Notes: a model not told the origin generated them from the sequence alone. Numbered from the stretch's first letter, positions 9,796 through 19,407 are shown. The stretch: 64,000 nucleotides of DNA from Fangia hongkongensis FSC776 = DSM 21703 (GCF_000379445.1 NZ_KB902270.1:62001-126000), one strand, 5' to 3'. Translations and numbers: made by a program.

Positions 9796-10259
9796 TTATT
9801 TAGCTCCTTTAATATCTGTGTCTTGAGATGAGTATAAGCATTTCCCTCATTATTTTTTATTGAAGGTTTTAGATATGGTCGTGGTGCTAAATTATTTTTT
9901 GGATTTCCTAATTCAAGAGGTCTTGCATAGTTAATTTTTTTCTTATCTCCTGCACCAAAAGTTAATGTGTCTGAACCATTGACGTTATAATTTACAGTCT
10001 TTTTAAGTTTTCCAGTCATTATTGCTGCTGGATGATTTGCTCTTGATGGGTGATGTTTTACCCATATGCCATTAATTTTAACAAGATATGCCTTTGATAC
10101 ATCTCTTTCTGTTGTCTCCATCAACTTTATGCTTTCTTCTTTTAAATCTTTTCCTAGAGCATGAAAAGCTGAAGCAATGCCCTTTTTAGTCATATTGTTG
10201 ATTTTTTCAAGACGATTAAACTCTTTTAAATCTCCTAAATTCATTTTTATGTTTATCAT
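9792..10259 (-). CDS. HK97 gp10-like neck / tail completion protein
   Basis: A 155-residue basic protein. The ending 'YARPLELGNPKNNLAPRPYLKPSI' is the classic HK97 gp10-family motif (E-G--- -ARPFLRPA). It overlaps both neighbours by 4 bases. It should act at the head-tail junction. Confidence 0.8.
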   Translation of the reverse strand: MINIKMNLGDLKEFNRLEKINNMTKKGIASAFHALGKDLKEESIKLMETTERDVSKAYLVKINGIWVKHHPSRANHPAAIMTGKLKKTVNYNVNGSDTLTFGAGDKKKINYARPLELGNPKNNLAPRPYLKPSIKNNEGNAYTHLKTQILKELNK

Positions 10260-10654
10260 GATTTGCTTGCTCCTTTGCTAGTTGACCCAGTTTCAATACA
10301 AACAAGACATAAAAAAATGTTATTTTCTTCAAGATTCTCAACTCTAATTATCTTGTAATTCTTATTGTTAAAAATTATCCAGTTTTCACTCGTAATGTCA
10401 TTCCTATACCTGATATAAATGTTATGCGTAGGTATTTCTTCATCCGTCACACCATCTAAAGACATTATCCCTTTAACATTTTCAATTGCTGCCCACACAT
10501 TTCTTATTAAGGTAAAATTCAAATCATAATCTACTGATGAGTATGATGGGTTAAGGGGGCTTGTTAGAGACCTCGTGTAAAGGCCAATATATTTATTTAA
10601 ATCGCCAATGCATACTTTCCTTTTTTGAATAATTATTTTTTTGCATGAACTCAT
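10256..10654 (-). CDS. Head closure (head-tail joining) protein
   Basis: A 132-residue small beta-barrel-type protein. The motif order (GDLNKYIGLYTR..., VWAAIENVKG, HNIYIRYRNDITSENWIIFNNKNYKIIRVENLEE) is that of the phage head-tail joining family (HK97 gp9/SPP1 gp16). It lies between the gp6-like connector and the gp10-like protein, overlapping each by 4 bases, as in HK97-type heads. Confidence 0.82.
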   Translation of the reverse strand: MSSCKKIIIQKRKVCIGDLNKYIGLYTRSLTSPLNPSYSSVDYDLNFTLIRNVWAAIENVKGIMSLDGVTDEEIPTHNIYIRYRNDITSENWIIFNNKNYKIIRVENLEENNIFLCLVCIETGSTSKGASKS

Positions 10655-11265
10655 ATATTCAATACCCTATAGTGATCTAGTATTGATTTTGATGTAGCAT
10701 TTAAATACTGACCACATGCGCAATTTATTTGTGATGAATTAAAGCAATCCCCTCTATTCTCATATAGCATTGCAATTAATTGATAAAATACATTTTTTAT
10801 ATCATCTGGTATTGATGCGCTATCTTCTCCAAAACCAACTGTGAAAGTAATAGTAATAGCTTGTAATCTTCTTGATAAATCACTTGGGAAAGTTTTATTG
10901 TTTACGAGTAAAATTTTACTATAGTCTCTCTCTAAAGTATTATAATAAATGCTTGGATCAACATTTGTTTCTACATTGTTTGTGTTAATATATTTAATGC
11001 TATCTACAGTATTAAGAATTGATCTTTTCAACTCCCAATATTCGTTATAACACGATAAAAAATTATCTCTGTAAGTTTCATACTGTGTGCTAATTAAAAT
11101 TCTATTGATATAGTTTTCAATATATTTTGTGACAGATTTAATCATCAACGTTAGCAGTGCATCCTCAACGTTATCATCAATTCTTAGATAAAGTTTTAAA
11201 TCTGCTAAAGATATAGGTAATTCTGTTGGTGTTGTGATCGCCTTATAAGTATATGCCCTAGACAT
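10651..11265 (-). CDS. Head-tail connector protein (HK97 gp6-like)
   Basis: A 204-residue helical adaptor. The N-terminus 'TPTELPISLADLKLYLRIDDNVEDALLTLMIKSVTKYIENYINR' is the diagnostic gp6-like DNA-packaging/connector pattern. It should dock under the portal to form the 12- or 13-fold connector ring. Confidence 0.85.
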   Translation of the reverse strand: MSRAYTYKAITTPTELPISLADLKLYLRIDDNVEDALLTLMIKSVTKYIENYINRILISTQYETYRDNFLSCYNEYWELKRSILNTVDSIKYINTNNVETNVDPSIYYNTLERDYSKILLVNNKTFPSDLSRRLQAITITFTVGFGEDSASIPDDIKNVFYQLIAMLYENRGDCFNSSQINCACGQYLNATSKSILDHYRVLNI

Positions 11266-11273
11266 TTCTACCT

Positions 11274-11759
11274 CTAACCGTCACTTTTATTTGATTTGTG
11301 TTTTTTTATTTTAGTATCTTCTTTTTTTCTGTTTTTAAGAAATTCTTCAAGTTCAAATATTGTTTTATTTGTCCAGCAATCACAAAATATTTTCGCATTG
11401 CTGTTAATGGCTTCATGTAAATATTCATGTTTTTTTATCAACTCATTATCTTTCATCCATGGAGATAATATCTTCATTTCTATAAGCTGATCTATTGTTA
11501 AAAAATATGAAATTTTCCACCCGAGGTTAACTCTTTTTTTAGCTTCTTCATAATCAGATTGATCACAGATATTATAAATTATTTTTTTACTCATGACTCC
11601 TTTGAATATAAGGCTGGTGTCGATATCATCACAGTTCATACCATACGTTATTTTAATATTACCAAACGAACTAGATAAATAGTCATCAGCATTGGCGCAA
11701 AATAAAAACGGTGATGGTGAGTTATATGTTATATCTACCCCAGCATTATTATTGGTCAT
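11274..11759 (-). CDS. Hypothetical phage protein in head operon
   Basis: A 161-residue protein of unknown family. It contains CANADDYLSSSFGN and a Cys pair (IFCDCW) near residue 127, and ends in a Lys-rich tail. It overlaps the next upstream gene by 4 bases, so it is part of the morphogenesis operon. No signal or membrane segment is visible. Confidence 0.6.
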   Translation of the reverse strand: MTNNNAGVDITYNSPSPFLFCANADDYLSSSFGNIKITYGMNCDDIDTSLIFKGVMSKKIIYNICDQSDYEEAKKRVNLGWKISYFLTIDQLIEMKILSPWMKDNELIKKHEYLHEAINSNAKIFCDCWTNKTIFELEEFLKNRKKEDTKIKKHKSNKSDG

Positions 11760-12007
11760 TTTTCACTGCCTTTTTTAGATTTTATGGAAGAATTTAATTT
11801 AGAACTACTGCCTGATTTTTTATTATCAGATTCATCATCATGTTTTACTTTTTTATCAATTTTAAATATGAATCCAGTATCAATCAGTTTTTTGATCAAC
11901 AAATTGTCCAAGTCTTTTAAATCATGCTCTTTAGAACCATGAAAATATTGAACTATCTTGCCATCATCCCTATTAAGAAAGCTGAAATCTTTTTTAATAC
12001 TATACAT
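11756..12007 (-). CDS. Hypothetical small charged phage protein
   Basis: An 83-residue protein. A short N-terminal part (LNRDDGKIVQYFHGSKEH, then a helix 'DLDNLLIKKLIDTGFIFKI') resembles the small proteins that follow capsid genes in HK97-type phages. The last 30 residues are a low-complexity Lys/Ser tail. Overlap with the next gene suggests coupled translation. Function unknown. Confidence 0.6.
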   Translation of the reverse strand: MYSIKKDFSFLNRDDGKIVQYFHGSKEHDLKDLDNLLIKKLIDTGFIFKIDKKVKHDDESDNKKSGSSSKLNSSIKSKKGSEK

Positions 12008-12016
12008 AGTATCAAC

Positions 12017-12355
12017 CTAAGATGCCGGCTGCTCATAAAGAGATGATTTAATTCCATACGTTGATGTATTAGCAACTGGATTTGTCATATTGATTTTGAT
12101 ATACCTTTTTTTACCGACATATCCAATAACGCCTACTCCAGCTGCTGTAAATGTTGTATCGCCTATTAGCCATTTTGCATCAACAGTTGCACCGTCTGAC
12201 AGGTTTGATTCATCACCATCAGTTACGGTTACAACACTATTATTTGCATGGTTAAAGACAAATGTTAATGCATTAGCTCCCTGCATATCGACAATAGTTG
12301 TATCTAGCGTCAATTCCTCTGCTTTAATTAAACTTGCAAAATCTTGATTAGCCAT
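12017..12355 (-). CDS. Capsid-associated structural protein (unknown role)
   Basis: A 112-residue beta-rich protein just downstream of the capsid gene. The pattern 'GANALTFVFNHANN...VTDGDESNLSDG...VGYVGKKRYIKINMT' belongs to a widespread family of small proteins beside HK97-type capsid genes. Decoration or head-stabilising function is plausible but not demonstrated. Confidence 0.6.
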   Translation of the reverse strand: MANQDFASLIKAEELTLDTTIVDMQGANALTFVFNHANNSVVTVTDGDESNLSDGATVDAKWLIGDTTFTAAGVGVIGYVGKKRYIKINMTNPVANTSTYGIKSSLYEQPAS

Positions 12356-12382
12356 AATTATTTTTCCTCAATATTTTATATT

Positions 12383-13594
12383 TTATACTGCGCACTTAAG
12401 CACTACACCAGCTTCTTTCAACAGAACACCGCCACCAACGAATCTCTGGACATATGTGACCGTTTTACCCTCATCTTGCAAAATATATGGATTACGAGTA
12501 ACAATTGCTTGAAATGCATCAACTACTTCATACATTTTGGAGAAATCTGCAAAAATGACATTTTCAGAATTTGCCCCAATAGTTGCTGACATATCAGGTA
12601 GTTCAACATATGCATATCCATTAATTGAATTTGGAACACCAGCAGCCATGTTACCCATTTGCCACACATACTGACCGTTACCATCTTTTAAGGTTCTTAC
12701 AAATGCGGCAACTTGTCTGTTCATACCATAAATCGGGTTGTAACCAGTTTTAAGTTGCCCAGCAAGTTTAATAAGTGCATCAAAATCAAAAGTAGCAGCA
12801 CTTCCAGAGTTAAATCTTGTAAGACCAGCTGATGTTGACATAAAACCAAGTGGCTTTTTAACTCCATCTCCATTGACAAAGGCTGATCCTTCTGCTTGAG
12901 CAAAATATTCGTTCATGTCGCTCATGATTTCATTTTCAATATCAAACATTGAATCAAGCAAAGCTTCATTAGTGACTTCAACCTTTCCTGTCATTGAATT
13001 AACAGAGATTTCTTTTTTCCCATACTGGCTATTGCTTGATGTTCTATTTTCACCTTCACCTGTCCAATATGCAGTCAACAATATATCTCGGGTAACTGTA
13101 GCAGCTTTGAGGGTGTTTACTTTCCTCATTCTTGCAAGCTGCCTAATTGGGCTTGTTTCCGTAATTGGCTTGATAATCATATTATCAACATCTTCTGGTT
13201 TCATTAAAAACCCACCTTGGACATTGTTATCTGTTCTAAGATATGATTTTACAACGTCATTCATTTCACCGTATGCAACGTAACTTTCTAGAGCTTTAAT
13301 GCTATCTGATTTTTGCCTGTACTCTGAATTTCCAGATCCAATTCTACAAATCTGCTTTTCTAAAAGATTTACTTGCCCCGTTAACTCATCTTTTAATTGC
13401 TCACTTTTCTTTACCTCCAAGGTAAGCTTTTGATTTGCCTCTTCTTGTTCCTCAAGTTTTTTAGATAAAGCATCATATTTTTTTTCTAGATTTACTTTAT
13501 CGTCTACAGTGGCAAAGTTTCTGTCTTTCAACTTATCATTAATATCTCTGATATCATGAAGTGCTTTTTCTAAATCAAATTGCTCTGAACTCAT
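12383..13594 (-). CDS. HK97-family major capsid protein
   Basis: A 403-residue HK97 gp5-type capsid protein. Residues 1-75 are a charged coiled coil (delta/scaffold domain, removed by the protease). The mature domain starts near the 'GNSEYRQKSDSIKAL' region and includes KPEDVDNMIIKPITETSPIRQLAR and the usual C-terminal 'VTRNPYILQDEGKTVTYVQRFVGGG'. It is adjacent to the prohead protease. Confidence 0.93.
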   Translation of the reverse strand: MSSEQFDLEKALHDIRDINDKLKDRNFATVDDKVNLEKKYDALSKKLEEQEEANQKLTLEVKKSEQLKDELTGQVNLLEKQICRIGSGNSEYRQKSDSIKALESYVAYGEMNDVVKSYLRTDNNVQGGFLMKPEDVDNMIIKPITETSPIRQLARMRKVNTLKAATVTRDILLTAYWTGEGENRTSSNSQYGKKEISVNSMTGKVEVTNEALLDSMFDIENEIMSDMNEYFAQAEGSAFVNGDGVKKPLGFMSTSAGLTRFNSGSAATFDFDALIKLAGQLKTGYNPIYGMNRQVAAFVRTLKDGNGQYVWQMGNMAAGVPNSINGYAYVELPDMSATIGANSENVIFADFSKMYEVVDAFQAIVTRNPYILQDEGKTVTYVQRFVGGGVLLKEAGVVLKCAV

Positions 13595-13595
13595 T

Positions 13596-14621
13596 TTATG
13601 CCCTTAATTGTTTACTTAATTTATTTAATTCATTGAATAGCTTCACCTGATAATTGTCTTCAGATTCACTCTGAGATAAATTAGTTAGTGATGCTAAATA
13701 TAAACTCGCAGATTTAGAAAACATTCCTGACTCCCTCAAGATATATTCAAGATCGCGTTTACTTTTTACTTTCTTAACTTCTTCAATTGTAAATTGCTTA
13801 TCCAATTTAAAAGGATCATCTTTGCCCATTTTTTCGTAATAACTAGATACTACAGATTTAATCTTTGAAATATCACTTTCGCTGATATCTGAAACTCCCC
13901 CTCTAGCACCGTTCAGGACACCGACTATTGCGCTTAAAGCCCTTGGAACGGCTTTTAATTCACCATCAACTACTGTTGCAAACGGCATTTTATAAGATGT
14001 GAAATTATCATCATTCTCTGGGTCAAGCCACATAAATGCTCTTTTATAATCAGCGCTGGGTGATTCTTTTGAATTTGTATAGTGCCTTATTGATTTAACT
14101 GCTTGTGAAGAATCCCACGAAGTATCGTCATCTGCTAATGGAAGACTTTTATATGGATCCACTGACTTTATACTTTCAATAATAGCTTTTGGATTTGCAG
14201 GGATGCTGACTAAAGAAACTTCTCTTAAAAATGCTTTTTCAATGTATCTCAATCTATTTTTATAAGATATTCCTGATTTTGGAATAGACATCCCAATAGA
14301 AAAGCTTTTGACCGCACCTATTTCAAGTTGTGGAATAACTCTTGAATTTACAAACTGATCATTTTTTGGCAATAGCAGTTCAGTGTTAAGTCCTTTATTG
14401 TCACTTACAACATTAGCTATACCAATTGGCTGAGACTGATCATGTTGCCATAAAGCTATTGGTTTTTCAGAGCATAAAGATTCATCGAATGCCCCTTTAT
14501 TAATAACGTCACCATCTCTATCAGCATTACCATATGTAGATGAATAACCTTTGATATGATAGTATTGATCATCGCTTTTAGTTTCAAGTTTGAAAGAGCA
14601 GTTTTTTGTAATATATAGCAT
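13596..14621 (-). CDS. HK97-family prohead protease with C-terminal extension
   Basis: A 341-residue protein. The first ~160 residues are an S78-type protease with the catalytic His in ALWQHDQSQPIG and Ser in VKSFSIGM. The remainder (RAFMWLDPENDDNFTSYKMPFA...AVPRALSAIVGVLNGARGG) is an extension seen in some phage proteases that also appears as a separate domain. It cleaves the capsid delta domain during maturation and is followed at once by its capsid substrate. Confidence 0.88.
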   Translation of the reverse strand: MLYITKNCSFKLETKSDDQYYHIKGYSSTYGNADRDGDVINKGAFDESLCSEKPIALWQHDQSQPIGIANVVSDNKGLNTELLLPKNDQFVNSRVIPQLEIGAVKSFSIGMSIPKSGISYKNRLRYIEKAFLREVSLVSIPANPKAIIESIKSVDPYKSLPLADDDTSWDSSQAVKSIRHYTNSKESPSADYKRAFMWLDPENDDNFTSYKMPFATVVDGELKAVPRALSAIVGVLNGARGGVSDISESDISKIKSVVSSYYEKMGKDDPFKLDKQFTIEEVKKVKSKRDLEYILRESGMFSKSASLYLASLTNLSQSESEDNYQVKLFNELNKLSKQLRA

Positions 14622-14684
14622 ACTGGCATAAATGTAGCATTATTAATATAAAATCTATCACGATATACAACTACATCAAGAACC

Positions 14685-14708
14685 CCAACATACTAATTAG
14701 TATGTTGG
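14685..14708. repeat. Perfect 24-bp palindrome between moron and protease genes
   Basis: CCAACATACTAA followed by its exact reverse complement TTAGTATGTTGG. It lies downstream of the secreted-protein gene and 64 bases before the protease start. No run of T follows on the minus strand, so a plain rho-independent terminator is not evident; an operator or RNA-processing hairpin is possible. Confidence 0.6.
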
Positions 14709-14782
14709 ATATATAGAATGATTTTTTATTGAAATAAGTGAGAATGATACAATTTTTAATTGAAAGAAATTAGAGTTTTCAA

Positions 14783-15148
14783 CTATTCAAGGTCAGTTTT
14801 TCTTGTAACAGAAGGGACTCCATTATTATCATAAACAACAAACTGACTGTAGCTTGTTCCTGAACTTTCATATGCTGTTCCAGACTTATCTGTATTAGTG
14901 TTTTCAGCATTTATTTTTGTTACAAGACAAACACCACGAGAACTGGCAGTCCAAGATGAGTGTGCTTTTATATGAAAACTATCATTTGAACACATAAAGC
15001 TAGCATAATGCACAGTTCCATCAACTCCATAATCAGTCGTATTTTGAATATGGACATAAGGATAAGACATCACATTTTGATTATCTGCCGCTAACGATAA
15101 AACTGGAGTTAAAAATGCTAATCCTAACAGTATTTTTTTAATCATCAT
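14783..15148 (-). CDS. Secreted hypothetical protein (phage moron)
   Basis: About 121 residues with a clear signal peptide (MMIKKILLGLAFLTPVLSLAADN, cut after LAA or near it) and a small mature domain with Cys residues (FMCSN, GVCLV) that may form a disulfide. I took the ATG at 15148, which has a TGGGGAT site upstream; an in-frame ATG 54 bases earlier gives no signal peptide at the terminus. It interrupts the head operon and has its own flanking non-coding DNA, so it is likely a lysogenic-conversion gene acting in the periplasm or outside the cell. Family not recognised. Confidence 0.7.
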   Translation of the reverse strand: MMIKKILLGLAFLTPVLSLAADNQNVMSYPYVHIQNTTDYGVDGTVHYASFMCSNDSFHIKAHSSWTASSRGVCLVTKINAENTNTDKSGTAYESSGTSYSQFVVYDNNGVPSVTRKTDLE

Positions 15149-15269
15149 AAAATCCCCATTTTGTTGATATTGATTGTATTTTTCGATGCAACTGAACCAC
15201 ACACTTTAGACATTATCATTTAATATGATCATTATTTACGGTAATCATTACTACTATTTAAATCCCCTA

Positions 15270-16016
15270 TCAATAATAAATAGCTGAACACCTGCAATTA
15301 CAGACATTATCTGCGGTGGCTCCATGTGAAATATCACCTGGTCTTGACAACAATTGATCTTTAACGATAAAAAGCTCTCCAGATTGGACAGTTTGCCCAA
15401 AAACATCGCCATGCCAAGCCCTTTCTCTTCCATCTAAGATAGTAACCCAAGTTTTTCTTGCTACATAATATTCTAGATTTTGAAGTGATAATGCTTCGAC
15501 CTCTTTTTTTAGCTCTGCTGATTTTTGTGTTTCTGTTGTTGATATGTTCTGTATTCTTGATCTTGATATAGAATTAAAATATTTTGATATTTCCTTAATT
15601 TGAGATTTTTTATTTACTGCATGATGTATTGCATTATTTATATCTTTTTGCAATGTCTCAAGTATGAGTGGAATAACGATAGCTATTTCTTTTGTTGATT
15701 GTAATTTAAAATCATCATCTGTTTTCTTGTTTACTGCTTTTTTTTGTGGCCCGTCTAGGCTGAGAGGTTTAATAATTCCAGTAGAAAATAATTTACCAGT
15801 CTCATTATAGCTCTTCAGCAAAGTATTAGTGAAATTGCTCGCATAATTAAAAGCATTTACCCCAGTTTTAGCCTTCCTATATTGATCAACTAAATCAGAA
15901 AGTATTTTTTTATACAAAGTTAAAAGCAAATAGGACAGCTTTTTTTCCTGCTTGTGTTTTTTACCAAGCTCTTTATTGTGCCTTATTATCAGCTGATTCT
16001 TCGTTGGTTTCTTCAT
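15270..16016 (-). CDS. Phage head morphogenesis protein (SPP1 gp7 / Mu gpF-like)
   Basis: A 248-residue, mostly helical basic protein. Its C-terminus has the minor-head motif: KTWVTILDGRERAWH...F-V...LSRPGD...NCRC. It overlaps the portal gene by 44 bases, the usual partner. It is shorter than typical family members but keeps the signature domain. It should be a minor capsid protein bound to the portal and possibly ejected with DNA. Confidence 0.8.
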   Translation of the reverse strand: MKKPTKNQLIIRHNKELGKKHKQEKKLSYLLLTLYKKILSDLVDQYRKAKTGVNAFNYASNFTNTLLKSYNETGKLFSTGIIKPLSLDGPQKKAVNKKTDDDFKLQSTKEIAIVIPLILETLQKDINNAIHHAVNKKSQIKEISKYFNSISRSRIQNISTTETQKSAELKKEVEALSLQNLEYYVARKTWVTILDGRERAWHGDVFGQTVQSGELFIVKDQLLSRPGDISHGATADNVCNCRCSAIYY

Positions 16017-17292
16017 TATTATTCAAACTATCGTAAGTATTATCAGCAACGGGGATATTGTTTGATGGCATATAAATTTCATCTCCCCCACTATCTAGTC
16101 TTGGATCGCCTCTCATAGCCCTTATTTCATTAAAGGTATAAGCATTTGAGTCTGATTTCTGTTGTATAATTTGAGACTTTCTAAATGCAAGAGCTGGAAT
16201 TGAATTTTCATCATATGTTATTTGATATCTATCACTATCAGTATTTGTATGATAAAAAATAAGGTCCTCAAGATGGCTGTATATCATTTTAGCCAAAGGC
16301 AAAACAGCGTTGTCATAAAGCATTAAATTGGCAACTGCTAAGTTGTTATATGTCATTGATGTTTCCGAAATTAATGCCAAAGGAATTTCAAGCTTTCTGT
16401 AAATCATCGTAACAACTGAATCTCTCATGGATTTATAGTCCATATCAACGTTTGTCATCGTTGTGCCAGTAAATTTCAAGCCACTTTCAAGAACCATGAC
16501 ATTACCAGCATTAGCAGTTCCAGAATAATACCTTGAAATTTGTTCCTTTAATCTTTCTACTTGATCATCATTCAGGGCGTTTTCCGTTGTCAAAGTACCA
16601 CTTAATCTTGCCCCCTTTTTTAGTATCGATTTGTTGTGATCAGCCGATAGTAAATATTGTTCAATATCTTCACTTATTGGTAATAATCTAGATAATCCAA
16701 ATTGATTTGAATAGTTATAAGAGGTGTTATATTCTCTTAAAAACACCCCTATTTTATTCTGATTTTGAGAAATAAGAAAATTAGAATCACTTGTTTCTTT
16801 TACCGTAAATTTATCTGAATAATAATCCTTATTCACTAATATATAATCTATATCGTTTAGCTTATTAGACTGTATAGTGACATATTGTGGCTCAATATAG
16901 CTTAACTCTTGTATTTTAGTAACTCCTGATGCTGTTAATAGAATATTGCCAGTAACAAGGTATGTGATTGCTATGTTTTTTAAAAATTGGCATTTATTCA
17001 TTGAAACATTTGGATTGTCTAGAATACTCAAAATATTTGTGTCAATGAATTCTTTTTTTTCTTTGTCATACAGCTTTGGCTCAATACTTGAAAATTCCTT
17101 TGCAATTCTATCTATCGCATCATTAACTGGACCACATTTTTTGTAGTAAGAGTTCAGTAAGATAAAACCAAGATCATAATTACTGCCTGAAAATAAATAA
17201 TTAGAGAAAGATTCTTCACAAAAATTTGAAAGGGCATCATAACTTTTCTGCTCTAACTTTTGTTTTTTATTTTTTCTGCTAAAAAAAATCAT
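15973..17292 (-). CDS. HK97-family portal protein
   Basis: About 439 residues, HK97 gp3 type. Motifs visible include PVNDAIDRIAKEFSSIEPKL, the 'NILLTASGVTKIQELSYIEP' strand and RKLEIPLALISETSMTYNN. I chose the ATG at 17292, which overlaps the terminase stop as ATGA; an upstream in-frame start would extend 54 bases into the terminase gene. It forms the dodecameric DNA entry ring of the head. Confidence 0.9.
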   Translation of the reverse strand: MIFFSRKNKKQKLEQKSYDALSNFCEESFSNYLFSGSNYDLGFILLNSYYKKCGPVNDAIDRIAKEFSSIEPKLYDKEKKEFIDTNILSILDNPNVSMNKCQFLKNIAITYLVTGNILLTASGVTKIQELSYIEPQYVTIQSNKLNDIDYILVNKDYYSDKFTVKETSDSNFLISQNQNKIGVFLREYNTSYNYSNQFGLSRLLPISEDIEQYLLSADHNKSILKKGARLSGTLTTENALNDDQVERLKEQISRYYSGTANAGNVMVLESGLKFTGTTMTNVDMDYKSMRDSVVTMIYRKLEIPLALISETSMTYNNLAVANLMLYDNAVLPLAKMIYSHLEDLIFYHTNTDSDRYQITYDENSIPALAFRKSQIIQQKSDSNAYTFNEIRAMRGDPRLDSGGDEIYMPSNNIPVADNTYDSLNNNEETNEESADNKAQ

Positions 17293-18539
17293 AGAACTAA
17301 TACTCTTTGTTCTTTGTAGTTTAAAACAAGCTCCGTCATACCCCATACCATGGCATCTAATCTATCTGGAGATTTATCACTTTTCATTGGAACGTATTCA
17401 GTCAATTCTTGCTCCAATTCTCCAAGACCATCAAAATGACTCACTTTACCTTGTTCATATAAAGCTAATACGGGCTCTGCACGTGAAAACTTTCCTTTTG
17501 AAGCATGCACTTTTCTAACCATGATATTACTTCTTTTATTTTTAATAATTGCCTCAACTAAATCACCACCTTGGTTTGTTTCAGCAACAACATAATTAGC
17601 ACAATGCTTATCATATGCATTAACGACTATTTGCGCCCAGGTATCAGGAGATGCCTTTGTTGAATAATCAGCGATAATATTTCCTTCTCTGCCATTACCA
17701 GAGCAAACTATAATTCCAGTTAAGTCAGAATTTTCTTTATTTGTAACTGCAGGATCAATTGCAACCACTGTCACTTTTTCTTCACATTTCTCTTTCGCTT
17801 GAGCTTGTATAATTAAATCTTGATTCCATAATGCGCCATCGACATCACTTAAAAATTGTCCTTTTTCAAATCTAAGTCTATCTCTTTCACTTAAGCTACC
17901 TAATACCTTTTCAATATATGATTTCCCAATATTTTGTTGGTTGTCTCGTGGATTCATAATTAAAGAAGAATAATCATTGGGATTAGATAGTTTTTTTCTT
18001 GTTATAGGATCAACTTTTTCAATAAACAATCTATAGGTCCAGTGCGATTTGCTTGGTGGATTACAGTCATAATACATTTTGTTTTCAAGAGCTGTTTTTT
18101 CAGCAAGCCTTGTTAGTACAATATTTACGCTTTCCCAGCTTAGCTGTGAGCATTCATTTAAATACACTGTTGAATACTCATTACCTAATATTTTTTCAAC
18201 TCTGGCTTTATCATCAAGACCACCCAACCAAAGTTGAGAACCATTTGAGAACTCATAATAAAAATCAGTTTTATTTGGCTTATATTGAACATCTTTAAAA
18301 CACTTATCCATAACCTTTGGAAGTGTATCATGCCAAATAGAAGTTTTAACATGATTAAATCTAAGCCTTAGTATGACGTGTCTGCTTTTGCATTTTAAAG
18401 ATCTCAAAACTATATTTCTCACTGAAATAAAAGTTTTTCCACTTCGAGAACCACCGTAAAGCATGACATGTAAAGCATCTGACGCATGAAGTTTTGTAGC
18501 CTCAACTTGTTTAGCTGTCTTCTCAAAGCTTTCCGTCAT
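17289..18539 (-). CDS. Terminase large subunit
   Basis: A 416-residue packaging motor. Walker A is LYGGSRSGKTF (about residues 28-38), the Walker-B-like strand ends YSTVYLNECSQ, and the C-terminal RNase-H-fold nuclease begins VVAIDPAVTNKENSDLTGI with its first catalytic Asp. It overlaps the small subunit gene by 17 bases and the portal by 4. It pumps DNA through the portal and cuts it. Confidence 0.93.
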   Translation of the reverse strand: MTESFEKTAKQVEATKLHASDALHVMLYGGSRSGKTFISVRNIVLRSLKCKSRHVILRLRFNHVKTSIWHDTLPKVMDKCFKDVQYKPNKTDFYYEFSNGSQLWLGGLDDKARVEKILGNEYSTVYLNECSQLSWESVNIVLTRLAEKTALENKMYYDCNPPSKSHWTYRLFIEKVDPITRKKLSNPNDYSSLIMNPRDNQQNIGKSYIEKVLGSLSERDRLRFEKGQFLSDVDGALWNQDLIIQAQAKEKCEEKVTVVAIDPAVTNKENSDLTGIIVCSGNGREGNIIADYSTKASPDTWAQIVVNAYDKHCANYVVAETNQGGDLVEAIIKNKRSNIMVRKVHASKGKFSRAEPVLALYEQGKVSHFDGLGELEQELTEYVPMKSDKSPDRLDAMVWGMTELVLNYKEQRVLVL

Positions 18540-19041
18540 CTTTATCTATCTTTAAAATTATTTGCTGATTTCCAGCATTAGGATTATCGATATCTGACTT
18601 AGTTTTTAATGCTGATAGCAACATCTTTGCTGTATCGTTGTTTATAAGCCCCTGGTGATAGCAGTCGTATATTTTTGAAATTTTTTCTTGATCTGTTCCT
18701 TCTGATAAGTTTATTCCCATACTTTTTAAATTTGCTATGTACATTCTATCTTGACGCTCAAGCAAATATTTTATGGCTTCTAGACGAGCAGATGTTGACT
18801 TTTCACTCATTTCTCTGGTAACTTCATTTAACTGATCTACCAGCTGTTGTCGACGCTCTGTAATGCCCTCGCGGTAAGCGTTTAAATACTTAGATTCTGA
18901 ATCTTTCTTAATCCAATCATAATGAGTAACTGTGGTTATTCCTAATAAATCACAATACTGTTGCATAGAATCCGCCTTCCTAGCAGCATCTCTTACAATT
19001 TTTATATGTTTTCTTGAACCATCAAATCTGAATCTGAGCAT
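18523..19041 (-). CDS. Terminase small subunit
   Basis: A 172-residue protein with an N-terminal helix-turn-helix (YCDLLGITTVTHYDWIKKD) and a helical oligomerisation region. It is positioned directly before the large subunit. It should recognise the packaging site. Confidence 0.8.
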   Translation of the reverse strand: MLRFRFDGSRKHIKIVRDAARKADSMQQYCDLLGITTVTHYDWIKKDSESKYLNAYREGITERRQQLVDQLNEVTREMSEKSTSARLEAIKYLLERQDRMYIANLKSMGINLSEGTDQEKISKIYDCYHQGLINNDTAKMLLSALKTKSDIDNPNAGNQQIILKIDKDDGKL

Positions 19042-19125
19042 ATAATTTTAAAGAAGTTAGTTATTTTTTGATATTAATATATATCTACACGCTTATCAAA
19101 ACCCCCAACTATTTAAGACGTTTAG

Positions 19126-19407
19126 CTATCTCCAAACACGATATAAAGCAGTAAGTGAGTTAATTTTCTTACAGCGCATAATCTGACTTTTAATGGATTC
19201 AATCTTATTTTTTTTAAGAAAGTCCTTAGATCTAATGGTAATTTGATATTTCTTGCATAGATAAGAAATATTTCTGTCATTACACCCTATTAAAACTGCA
19301 ATTTGTTTTTTTGTCATCCCTTGTCGAATGCACTTTACTAAGAAAGTTGGTAATTCCATATTGTATTTATTTTTTACAATTTTATAGCTATTAATCATTC
19401 TAGCCAT
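19126..19407 (-). CDS. Small helix-turn-helix protein
   Basis: A 93-residue basic protein. Residues 28-55 (GMTKKQIAVLIGCNDRNISYLCKKY) form a convincing helix-turn-helix. The position between the spanin-like gene and terminase suggests a late-gene regulator, but the family is not recognised. Confidence 0.6.
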   Translation of the reverse strand: MARMINSYKIVKNKYNMELPTFLVKCIRQGMTKKQIAVLIGCNDRNISYLCKKYQITIRSKDFLKKNKIESIKSQIMRCKKINSLTALYRVWR

